NCBI GenBank assembly: GCA_026001225.1
Contig: BNZQ01000016.1
Span: 1-39,227, forward strand
DNA from: Clostridia bacterium
GTDB taxonomy: Bacteria > Bacillota > Clostridia > Christensenellales > DUVY01
Direction: 5' to 3'
DNA: 39,227 bases
Shown here piece after piece: positions 8,445-14,567 of this stretch. The notes below the pieces were generated by a model. The model was not told the origin of the DNA. It did not search any database and saw nothing but the letters and a program-made list of their open reading frames with translations. The first letter of the stretch is position 1, and each line of letters opens with the position of its first letter. A program made the position numbers and the translations under genes.

Positions 8445-9149
8445 ATGATCATCGGGTTTTTCAACGTATATAAAGAAAAAGGCATGACGAGCGCGGCGGC
8501 GGTCGGCAAGCTGAAACGTATCTTACGGCAAAAAGGGTTGGGACATATGGGCACGCTCGATCCGATGGCCGAAGGCGTGCTGCCGATCGCGGCGGGACGC
8601 CCCGCGACCAAAATGTTCGACCTGTTGCGGGCAAAAAAGAAAGAATACGCCGCGGAGTTTACGTTCGGGATTTTGACCGATACGTTGGATACGACGGGGA
8701 AAATCACGGCGGAGGGCGGGCACGTTCCGTCGGAAGCGGAAATACGGGCCGTTTTGCCGCGCTTTTTAGGACGGATTTCACAGCTGCCGCCCGATTACAG
8801 CGCGAAATCCGTCGGGGGCGTGCGGGCCTATGATTTGGCGCGGCGCGGCGCGGAAACGAACTTGAAGCCCGTCGAGATCAAGATTTACGAATACGAATTG
8901 ACCGGGAATAAGGGCGGCGGCGTTTTCGGGTTCCGAATCCTGTGCGGCGGCGGGACGTATATCAGGGCTTTGGCGCGGGATTTAGGGACGGCTTTGGGGA
9001 CGCATTGCGTGATGAGCGCGCTGACGCGGACGAAAAGCGGCTGCTTTACGGTTGAGGACGCGCGGACGCTGAAAGAGATCGAGGAAAATCCGGAGGCAGC
9101 GGTCGTCGGCGTGGAGAAGGTCAGGGAGGAATTGACAGATGAAAAATGA
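8445..9149 (+). CDS. truB: tRNA pseudouridine(55) synthase TruB
   Basis: TruB isomerises U55 to pseudouridine in the T-loop of tRNAs. The 234-residue product has the catalytic motif GHMGTLDPMAEG with the catalytic Asp at residue 39, the central PPDYSAKSVGGVRAYDLAR motif (about 107-125) and the CGGGTYIRALARDLG motif (about 167-181). At 234 residues it lacks most of the C-terminal PUA-like domain found in longer TruB proteins (about 300 residues); short forms occur in Clostridia. The start ATG (8445) has no strong ribosome-binding site, as the upstream sequence is repeat. The TGA stop lies in the tandem ATGAAAA-type repeat that follows. Confidence 0.93.
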   Translation: MIIGFFNVYKEKGMTSAAAVGKLKRILRQKGLGHMGTLDPMAEGVLPIAAGRPATKMFDLLRAKKKEYAAEFTFGILTDTLDTTGKITAEGGHVPSEAEIRAVLPRFLGRISQLPPDYSAKSVGGVRAYDLARRGAETNLKPVEIKIYEYELTGNKGGGVFGFRILCGGGTYIRALARDLGTALGTHCVMSALTRTKSGCFTVEDARTLKEIEENPEAAVVGVEKVREELTDEK

Positions 9150-9232
9150 AAGATGAAAGTTATCTGAACCGGCCGATGAACGATCTTTTTACGGCTATTC
9201 GACCGAAATTTTCAGTTTTCAGTTTTCAGTTT
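9138..9232. repeat. Palindromic element between truB and ribF
   Basis: The left arm (9138-9159) is a tandem of degenerate ATGAAAA units and includes the truB stop. The right arm (9208-9232) is three tandem TTTTCAG units identical over 21 bp to the right end of the element after rbfA. The centre (about 48 bp) carries no gene. Confidence 0.6.
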
Positions 9233-9239
9233 AAAGGAT

Positions 9240-10175
9240 ATGCGTATCATACCTTTCAACACCCCATATCCCGCCCGTTTGTCGCTCGCGCTCGGCTTTT
9301 TCGACTGCGCGCACGCGGGGCACCGCGCGATTTTAAAGAGCGCGGCGGATTTTGCCCGCGAAACGGGGGCGGAAACGGCCGCGTTTACGTTCGACAACGA
9401 TCCTTTTCGGGTTTTAGGTCGGAATACGAAGCTGATCTATACGTTCCCCGAACGCGTTGGGATTTTCGAGGAGTGCGGTGTCGCGGCGACGCTCGCGGCG
9501 GGCTTTTCGGAGGCGTTCATGCGCCTGTCCTCCGCGGCGTTTTTGGAGGCTTTGACCCGAAATTGCGATATCGCCGCGCTGTCGTGCGGGTCGGATTATA
9601 CATACGGTTTCGGCGGCGGGGGCGACGCCGCGAGCTTGGAAACGTTTTGCGCGCGGCACGGGATCAAATTTTGCGCCGTGCCCGATGTCAAGATCGACGG
9701 AACGCGGGTATCGAGCACCGCGGTACGCGGCTTTTTGACGGCGGGCGATATCGGGGCGGCCAACCGGTTTTTGGGCGCGCCGTATGCGGCGCGCGGACGC
9801 GTGGAGCACGGCAGGGGCGTGGGGCATCGAATCTCCTATCCGACGGTCAATTTGTCATTTTCGGAGGAAAAGCTGCGGCCGAAAGACGGCGTGTATGCCA
9901 CGCGGACGGTTGTCGGCGGCCGAGCTTACGCTTCAATCACCAACGCGGGAGGCAAGCCGACGTTCGGCGTCGATTCATACGGTATCGAGACCTTCATAAT
10001 CGATTATAATAAGGATATATACGGCAAAGAAGTTAAGACGGAGTTTTTGGCGTATATGCGGCCGATTCGCAAGTTCGACGGGCCGGAGGCGTTGCGGGCG
10101 CAGTTAGACGCGGACGTTCGGGACAGAAAAGAAATGAAAACTTTCGTATGTAAAATAAGGAGCAAAACAAAATGA
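9240..10175 (+). CDS. ribF: Bifunctional riboflavin kinase/FAD synthetase
   Basis: RibF phosphorylates riboflavin to FMN and adenylylates FMN to FAD. The 311-residue product has the N-terminal nucleotidylyltransferase domain (about 15-165) with GFFDCAHAGHRAIL at 19-32, where H25 and H28 form the HxGH motif. The C-terminal riboflavin kinase domain (about 180-305) has GRVEHGRGVGHRISYPTVN with the PTxN motif, then GKPTFG and ETFIIDYNKDIYG. Usual length, and gene order after truB is conserved. The upstream AAAGGATATG places the ATG at 9240. There is no FMN riboswitch here, since the gene is internal to an operon. The stop overlaps the next gene by 4 bp (ATGA). Confidence 0.94.
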   Translation: MRIIPFNTPYPARLSLALGFFDCAHAGHRAILKSAADFARETGAETAAFTFDNDPFRVLGRNTKLIYTFPERVGIFEECGVAATLAAGFSEAFMRLSSAAFLEALTRNCDIAALSCGSDYTYGFGGGGDAASLETFCARHGIKFCAVPDVKIDGTRVSSTAVRGFLTAGDIGAANRFLGAPYAARGRVEHGRGVGHRISYPTVNLSFSEEKLRPKDGVYATRTVVGGRAYASITNAGGKPTFGVDSYGIETFIIDYNKDIYGKEVKTEFLAYMRPIRKFDGPEALRAQLDADVRDRKEMKTFVCKIRSKTK

Positions 10176-11017
10176 TACGATTCGGCCCTTCGGGGCATTC
10201 GGCGTCGTTTTACAACGAGGGCAACAAGCACACTCCCGACGCGCCGCGCTGGCTGAAAGAAAAGGGATTAACCGCGTTCGAGTATTCCTTTGGGCGCGGC
10301 GTCAGCATCGGGCAGGCTATGGCGGAAAAGGTCGGCGCCGAGATGCGGAAATACGATATCACTTTGAGTTGTCACGCGCCGTATTATATCAACCTCGCGA
10401 ACGAAAACGACGAGGAGATTGTAAAATCGTTCGGCTATATCAAACGCTGTATCGAGGCCGTTCGGCCGATGGGCGGGGAACGGATTGTTTTTCATACCGG
10501 CAGCGCATCCAAAGGGCATCTCGCCGCGTTGAACTTGGCGTTAAAGCGCATGGAAATTCTGTTAAAGCATTTGGACGACGAGGGGTATTCGGGCTATATT
10601 CTATGTCCCGAGACGATGGGAAAAAAGAGCCAACTCGGAACCTATGAGGAAATCTGCGAGATTTGCCGCTTGGATTCGGAGAGGCTGATCCCGACGTTCG
10701 ATTGGGGGCATATCAATTCCTATTACGGCGGCCTCTTAAAAACGGCGGGGGACTACCGCAAAATTTTGGATTACACGTTCGAGCGGTTGACCGATAAACA
10801 GGCACGCTTTATGCACATTCATTTTTCCAAAATTCAATACGGGCAGGCGGGCGAAATCCGTCATTTGGGTTTTGACGACGAAATTTACGGGCCGGACTTC
10901 GCGCCGCTGGCGGGTCTGTTAAAGGAATACAAAATGGAGCCGGTTGTGATCTGCGAGTCGCGTGAGAACATGGCGGAGGATGCGCTGCTTATGAAGGGTA
11001 TGTATGAGAAGAGTTAG
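10172..11017 (+). CDS. AP endonuclease family 2 / endonuclease IV-like TIM-barrel protein
   Basis: The 281-residue product resembles Nfo (endonuclease IV), which cleaves DNA 5' to abasic sites using three zinc ions. The matching positions are CHAPYYINLAN (about 68-78), VFHTGS (about 109-114), PETMGKK (about 149-155), FDWGHINSY (about 185-193), HIHFSKIQ (about 225-232) and CESRE near 267. These sit where the barrel ligands His, Glu, Asp and His are expected, but motifs such as ETAGQG are degenerate. It could therefore be a sugar-isomerase-type barrel or a divergent Nfo. It overlaps ribF by 4 bp, so translation is coupled. Confidence 0.75.
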   Translation: MIRFGPSGHSASFYNEGNKHTPDAPRWLKEKGLTAFEYSFGRGVSIGQAMAEKVGAEMRKYDITLSCHAPYYINLANENDEEIVKSFGYIKRCIEAVRPMGGERIVFHTGSASKGHLAALNLALKRMEILLKHLDDEGYSGYILCPETMGKKSQLGTYEEICEICRLDSERLIPTFDWGHINSYYGGLLKTAGDYRKILDYTFERLTDKQARFMHIHFSKIQYGQAGEIRHLGFDDEIYGPDFAPLAGLLKEYKMEPVVICESRENMAEDALLMKGMYEKS

Positions 11018-11026
11018 AAATATTTT

Positions 11027-11145
11027 CAAGTCCGACCGACTCAGAGCGAAGTCAAAAATTCGTGTTTAGTCGGAAAGAGCGTGAAGTGAGCGATCAAGCG
11101 AGGAATCCGCAGGATTCCGAGTATGAGCGAAGCGAAGCGCGAGGC
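11027..11145 (+). repeat. Dispersed hairpin repeat copy C before pepP
   Basis: TTCAAGTCCGACCGA... aligns along about 115 bp with copy A (1934-2052). It contains CGGAAAGAGCG, GATCAAGCGAGG, then the hairpin GGAATCC-GCA-GGATTCC (11102-11118) and GAGTATGAGCGAAGCG. It lies between the TIM-barrel gene and the pepP promoter. No gene is present in the 203-bp gap 11018-11220. Confidence 0.65.
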
Positions 11146-11164
11146 GACTCCACGTTTAAAATCG

Positions 11165-11194
11165 TTATGAAGTTTCTTTTTTTTATGGTATAAT
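11165..11194 (+). promoter_or_regulatory. Promoter upstream of the Xaa-Pro aminopeptidase gene
   Basis: A -10 TATAAT at 11189-11194 is preceded by ATGG (extended -10). The -35 is poor (TTATGA at 11165-11170, 18-bp spacing). The same TGGTATAAT form is used before rimP and before the regulator at 21104. Confidence 0.6.
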
Positions 11195-11265
11195 ATTGAA
11201 ACAAAGGATAAACGCTCCGCTTGAGATTTAGTCCTTCTCAGAGTCGTTTATCGTTAAATTTCGTT

Positions 11266-12330
11266 ATGATCGACGATTTGATCCAAAAACTGAACTTCGA
11301 GGGCGCGGACGCGTATTTGATTTTGGGCGCGGACAACCGATATTATTTCTCGCGGAAATCCGTATCGAGCGGGGCGGTTGTCCTGACCAAAAATTCGCGG
11401 ACGTATATCACCGACTCCCGATACGAAACCTATTTAAAGGAAGACCCCGCCGGCTTTGAAATCGTCGTGGCGAAACGATCCGAATTCTATAACGCGATCG
11501 CCGCCGAGCTGCAAAAAACGAGCGCGAAAACCGTCGCTTTTGAGGACGACGAATTGACGGTCGCGCAATTCGACGCTTTGAAAGAGGCGATTCCAACCGT
11601 CGAGTTTGTCCAAGGCTCCTCCGCGATCAACGCCCTGCGGGCGGTAAAAAGCGAGGAGGAGTTCGGCCTGATCGCGGAAGCGCAGCGGATCACCGCGCAA
11701 GCCTACGAGGCGGGACTGGACGTTTTGAAGCACGGAGTGATCGAACGCGAGGTCGCCGCCGAAATCGTTTACGAGATGATCCGCGCCGGCGCGGACGAGG
11801 CGGCTTTCAATCCGATCGTTTCTTTCGGCGCGGAGGCGGCCAAACCGCACCACGCGCCGGGCGATACCCGGCTGGAAAAGGGTATGTGCGTCATGATCGA
11901 TATCGGCGCGAAATTTCAGGGCTATTGCGCCGACATGACGCGCACGGTGTTTTACGGGGAGCCCGATCCGGCCCTTGTGAAAATTTACGGCGTCGTCAAG
12001 GAGGCGCAGGCCAATATTTTGCGCTATATCCGGGCGGGCATGAGCTGTCACGAGGCCGATTCCTTGGCGCGGGAATATATCAAGGCGGAGGGCTACGGCG
12101 CGTATTTCGGCCACGGCAGCGGTCACGGCGTCGGGGTGAAGATACACGAGGAGCCTTCCTTGTCTCCGAATACGCAGACCGTTCTGCAAAAGGACATGGT
12201 CGTGACCGTGGAGCCGGGCATTTACGTGCCGGAATTCGGCGGCGTGCGGATCGAGGATATGGCGCGGATCACGGACGGCGAGTGTGTGAATTTGACCAAT
12301 GTGAGGAAGGATTTGCAGATCGTCAAGTAA
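11266..12330 (+). CDS. pepP: Xaa-Pro aminopeptidase, M24B metallopeptidase
   Basis: The enzyme removes an N-terminal residue preceding proline and is cytoplasmic. The product from ATG 11266 has 354 residues, typical for Firmicutes. The N-terminal creatinase-like domain covers about 1-125 and the pita-bread catalytic domain about 130-350. Metal-ligand motifs are DIGAKFQGYCADMTRT (two Asp), GHGSGHGVGVKIHE (His), TVEPGIYVPEFGG (Glu) and GVRIED (Glu). A TTG at 11221 would extend it by 15 residues and has AAAGGA about 12 nt upstream, while the ATG has no clear ribosome-binding site, so the start is uncertain. The gene commonly precedes efp in Firmicutes, as here. Confidence 0.9.
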   Translation: MIDDLIQKLNFEGADAYLILGADNRYYFSRKSVSSGAVVLTKNSRTYITDSRYETYLKEDPAGFEIVVAKRSEFYNAIAAELQKTSAKTVAFEDDELTVAQFDALKEAIPTVEFVQGSSAINALRAVKSEEEFGLIAEAQRITAQAYEAGLDVLKHGVIEREVAAEIVYEMIRAGADEAAFNPIVSFGAEAAKPHHAPGDTRLEKGMCVMIDIGAKFQGYCADMTRTVFYGEPDPALVKIYGVVKEAQANILRYIRAGMSCHEADSLAREYIKAEGYGAYFGHGSGHGVGVKIHEEPSLSPNTQTVLQKDMVVTVEPGIYVPEFGGVRIEDMARITDGECVNLTNVRKDLQIVK

Positions 12331-12337
12331 GCGGGAA

Positions 12338-12417
12338 GGGGACAGGCTACCCCGTCCGCTTTGCGGTCCCCCTCCGAGGAGGGAAATTTAAAAGGATAAA
12401 GCTTTTTTGAAAAGCTT
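12338..12417. repeat. Hairpin-rich spacer between pepP and efp
   Basis: The 157-bp gap holds nested inverted repeats: GGGGAC (12338-12343) with GTCCCC (12366-12371), CCGC-TTT-GCGG inside it, CCTCC-GA-GGAGG (12371-12382) and an AT-rich stem AAGCTTTT-TTG-AAAAGCTT (12399-12417). AGGCTACCCCGT near 12345 resembles AGGCTACTCCGT near 3273. This looks like another intergenic repeat. The last stem could be a weak terminator. Confidence 0.45.
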
Positions 12418-12487
12418 CTCTCGTGAAATAAAAAGCAATCAAAACAAAAACGAGTAAAGAAATAAAAAACGAATAGGAGAAACAGAA

Positions 12488-13051
12488 ATGGTATCAGCGG
12501 GCGATTTTCGGAAGGGAATTACGATCGAGATGGAAGGAAAAATCTACGTCATCGTGGATTTTCAGCACGTCAAGCCGGGCAAGGGCGCGGCGTTTGTGCG
12601 CGCGAAGTTAAAGAACATCGTGACGGGGCAGACCGTGGAGCAAACGTTTAACCCGTCCGATAAGTACGAGAACGCGCATATCGAGCGCAAGGAAATGCAG
12701 TATTCGTACAACGACGGCGAAATCTATTACTTTATGGACATGGAGAGCTACGAGCAGGTGCCTCTCAATAAATCGCAGGTCGAGGATGCGTTGCAATTTA
12801 TCAAGGAAGAAACGATGGTCAACATCCAGTTCTATAAGGGCGAGGCGTTCAGCGTTATGCCGCCCAACTTTGTGGAGCTGGTCGTCACCCAAACCGAGCC
12901 GGGCATTCAAGGCGATACGTCCAAGGCGGGCAACAAGCCCGCCACGTTGGAAACCGGCTTGATTATACAGGTTCCGCTGTTCGTCAATCAGGGTGAAAAG
13001 ATCCGCGTGGACACGCGCGACGGCGGGGCGTACATGGAACGCGTGAAATAG
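12488..13051 (+). CDS. efp: Translation elongation factor P
   Basis: EF-P binds between the P and E sites and relieves ribosome stalling at polyproline stretches. The 187-residue product has the normal length and three beta-barrel domains. The loop [10 protein letters not shown] carries Lys32 at the tip, the position modified in several bacteria. The C-terminal signature [36 protein letters not shown] segment is present (about 153-186). AGGAG lies at about 12475-12479, 9 nt before ATG 12488. The order pepP-efp is common in Firmicutes. Confidence 0.97.
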   Translation: MVSAGDFRKGITIEMEGKIYVIVDFQHVKPGKGAAFVRAKLKNIVTGQTVEQTFNPSDKYENAHIERKEMQYSYNDGEIYYFMDMESYEQVPLNKSQVEDALQFIKEETMVNIQFYKGEAFSVMPPNFVELVVTQTEPGIQGDTSKAGNKPATLETGLIIQVPLFVNQGEKIRVDTRDGGAYMERVK

Positions 13052-13058
13052 GGAACCT

Positions 13059-13808
13059 ATGGGGTTATATTGGCGGCGCCGGCTTTATGATACGGAGGGT
13101 ACGGACGAATTGTTTGTTCGGCTCATAAAGCGCAATGTCGCCCGCCACGCGGCAAGGTGTCCCGAATACGCGCGGATTTTGCAGAATGCGGATTTTTCGG
13201 CCGAGCAAATACAATCCGCCGCGGATCTGTATAAAATTCCGCCCGTACCGACTTTATTTTTAAAAAACAGAACTCTGTTGTCCGTTTCCGAAAAAAATTT
13301 ATTGTTCAAATCCACGACCTCGGGTACCAGCGGCAAGGTCAGCGTCGTGGGGTTAGACCCGCTGATTTGGAAAACTTGAAAAGCTTGGCGGGGGTAGCCG
13401 ACGGACAGAAGCTTTCCGCAATCGGCCGTTTTGAAAGCGGCTTTGGAAGTGTACAACGCGGAATTGGAAGGTATCTTCGACGGAGGGAAGGTGTTTAAAG
13501 GCGACGGCTGTTCGCTCTCGGCGGGACGGAGTGAAGCGCCGGAAACGGCGATCGGTTTCGGCAACGTGTGGGTCAAGGGCTTGCCGCGCGATCGCATTTT
13601 ATCCGTTCTCCGTCCGTTCACAGGCTTGTTGCAAACGGTGGGTTTGGCGTGCGCGGACGGGGAGAGGCAGTCCTTATCGACCACTTTTTTCCGCGCGGGA
13701 GCCGTGCGGGTTTGCTTGCCGCGGAACATGTCCGACGCCTGCGAGGGGATGCCGCACGACGGCGAGTATCCGCTGCGCCGATATGTAAAATACGTGAGCG
13801 TTGAATAG
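13059..13808 (+). pseudogene. luxE/luxC-like acyl-protein synthetase and acyl-CoA reductase remnant
   Basis: Residues 1-100 of the first open stretch (13059-13379) resemble the N-terminus of LuxE/acyl-protein synthetases, ending at the adenylate-binding KSTTSGTSGKVSVVGLD loop. The same frame then meets TGA (13377-13379) and TAG (13395-13397). It reopens to 13808 with a segment that resembles the C-terminus of LuxC acyl-CoA reductase (NVWVKGL, GLLQTVGLA, PHDGEYPLRRYVKYV). Intact luxE and luxC would be about 360 and 400 codons, so the middle of the pair seems deleted, joining the luxE start to the luxC end. A TTG start at 13431 might still express the C-terminal piece, but activity is unlikely. 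The family assignments are from recall of motifs. Confidence 0.65.
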
Positions 13809-13850
13809 TCCATTGCCGCGTTTGGTCGGAGGAGAGCGGGACAAGCAAAA

Positions 13851-13880
13851 CGGGCAAAAACGATTTACCGTTTTTGCCCG
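13851..13880 (-). terminator. Probable intrinsic terminator of the minus-strand tRNA unit
   Basis: A perfect 12-bp stem CGGGCAAAAACG/CGTTTTTGCCCG with a 6-nt loop. On the minus strand it lies just after tRNA-Tyr and is followed by TTTTGCTTG. The U-tract is short. The plus-strand reading has no T run. Confidence 0.55.
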
Positions 13881-13900
13881 TAGGCGCGTGAGTCGAACGA

Positions 13901-13987
13901 TGGTGGACGGGGGTGGATTCGGACCACCGAAGGCGTAAAGCCGGCAGATTTACAGTCTGCTCCCATTGGCCGCTCGGGAACCCGTCC
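13901..13987 (-). tRNA. tRNA-Tyr (GTA)
   Basis: The reverse complement folds as a class II tRNA of 87 nt including encoded CCA. The acceptor stem GGACGGG/CCCGTCC is fully paired with discriminator A, the anticodon hairpin GCAGACTGTAAATCTGC has GTA in the loop, a long variable arm is present and the T-arm contains GTCCGAATC. It is transcribed after tRNA-Thr. Confidence 0.95.
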
Positions 13988-13993
13988 ATATTT

Positions 13994-14066
13994 TCGGACA
14001 TTTTTCTTCGTCACGAAAGCCCGTCCGAAAGAAAGTTGTCCGATCAAAAAAGAAAATAAGGCCCGT
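13994..14066. repeat. tRNA-flanking repeat, copy 1
   Basis: CGGACATTTTTCTT...GCCCGTCCG...TTGTCCG...CAAAAAAGAAAATAAGGCCCGT aligns with 17602-17677 over about 75 bp with small gaps. The ends CGGACA and TGTCCG are inverted. This copy lies upstream of tRNA-Tyr in the direction of its transcription; the other copy follows tRNA-Cys. Confidence 0.55.
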
Positions 14067-14084
14067 TAAGAAAAGTCAACAAAC

Positions 14085-14131
14085 GAGGAAAACGGCAAAC
14101 CGTTTTCCGAGTAGAAGCGAAGACGGCGTGC
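14085..14131 (+). repeat. Dispersed hairpin repeat copy D between tRNA-Thr and tRNA-Tyr
   Basis: GAGG precedes a 9-bp stem GGAAAACGG-CAAAC-CCGTTTTCC (14087-14109), followed by GAGTAGAAGCGAAG. The layout matches copies A (2009-2038) and C (11102-11133), but the stem sequence differs while pairing is kept. Confidence 0.6.
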
Positions 14132-14134
14132 GAT

Positions 14135-14209
14135 GGAGCTGGTGATGGGAGTCGAACCCGCAACCTGCTGATTACAAATCAGCTGCTCTGCCGATTGAGC
14201 TACACCAGC
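14135..14209 (-). tRNA. tRNA-Thr (TGT)
   Basis: The reverse complement folds as a standard cloverleaf of 75 nt including CCA. The acceptor GCTGGTG/CACCAGC is fully paired, the D-arm is GCTCAATCGGCAGAGC, the anticodon hairpin GCTGATTTGTAATCAGC carries TGT, and the T-arm GCGGGTTCGACTCCCAT has one mismatch-prone pair. The discriminator is T. Confidence 0.95.
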
Positions 14210-14238
14210 ACAAGCCCCGCGAATGAAAACGCTTGACT

Positions 14239-14267
14239 ATTCTACCATATTTTATGAAATGTTGCAA
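14239..14267 (-). promoter_or_regulatory. Promoter of the tRNA-Thr/tRNA-Tyr unit
   Basis: On the minus strand, -35 TTGCAA (14262-14267) and -10 TAGAAT (14239-14244) are 17 bp apart, with TGG before the -10. The predicted start is about 25 nt before mature tRNA-Thr. Confidence 0.7.
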
Positions 14268-14461
14268 CTCTTTTTTCGGCGTTAGAAGAAGCCGTTTAGA
14301 AAAATCGCATGAGCGGATTACGAGCCATAAATCGGGATTACACCGATTTGCTTGCCGCTCCTCGCAATCCTTGCGGGCAAGTTGCCTTGTCGCGGCGTAA
14401 TACGGGCTTTTTCCTTCTGAGCGGGTCGGTCAAGGAAGCCCTATAATTTGCGCGTTTTTAA
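14268..14461. other. Non-coding spacer between divergent tRNA and mannosidase units
   Basis: No gene is supported in this stretch. It has small inverted repeats (TCGG-GATTACA-CCGA near 14332; CTTGCC...GGCAAG near 14350-14381) but no terminator-like T run. A lone TATAAT near 14440 has no good -35. Confidence 0.4.
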
Positions 14462-14490
14462 TTGCGTTTTTTCCGCCGAATTGATATACT
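14462..14490 (+). promoter_or_regulatory. Promoter of the first GH38 gene
   Basis: -35 TTGCGT (14462-14467), 17-bp spacer, -10 TATACT (14485-14490), extended by TGA before the -10. The predicted start is near 14497, which excludes translation signals upstream of that point. Confidence 0.6.
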
Positions 14491-14567
14491 ATTGAGGATA
14501 TGTCTGAAAAATGTTTAAAGTCGCGGCGCGGGTCGCGGAAAAGCACGGGAAAGGAGCGATTTTAGTC

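Noticed and set aside
7195..9232. CRISPR array suggested by short tandem units
   Set aside because: Units are 7 nt without unique spacers and occur as inverted pairs; no cas genes are present.
9150..9239. FMN riboswitch before ribF
   Set aside because: The spacer is only a 90-bp palindromic repeat and lacks the conserved RFN stem sequences.
9146..10009. 287-codon plus-strand ORF overlapping ribF in another frame
   Set aside because: Arg-rich shadow of ribF without motifs; ribF itself is complete and conserved.
13865..14047. Minus-strand small ORF over tRNA-Tyr
   Set aside because: Its translation (GADCKSAG...PRPPSFDS) is the typical read-through of a tRNA gene; the cloverleaf explains the sequence.
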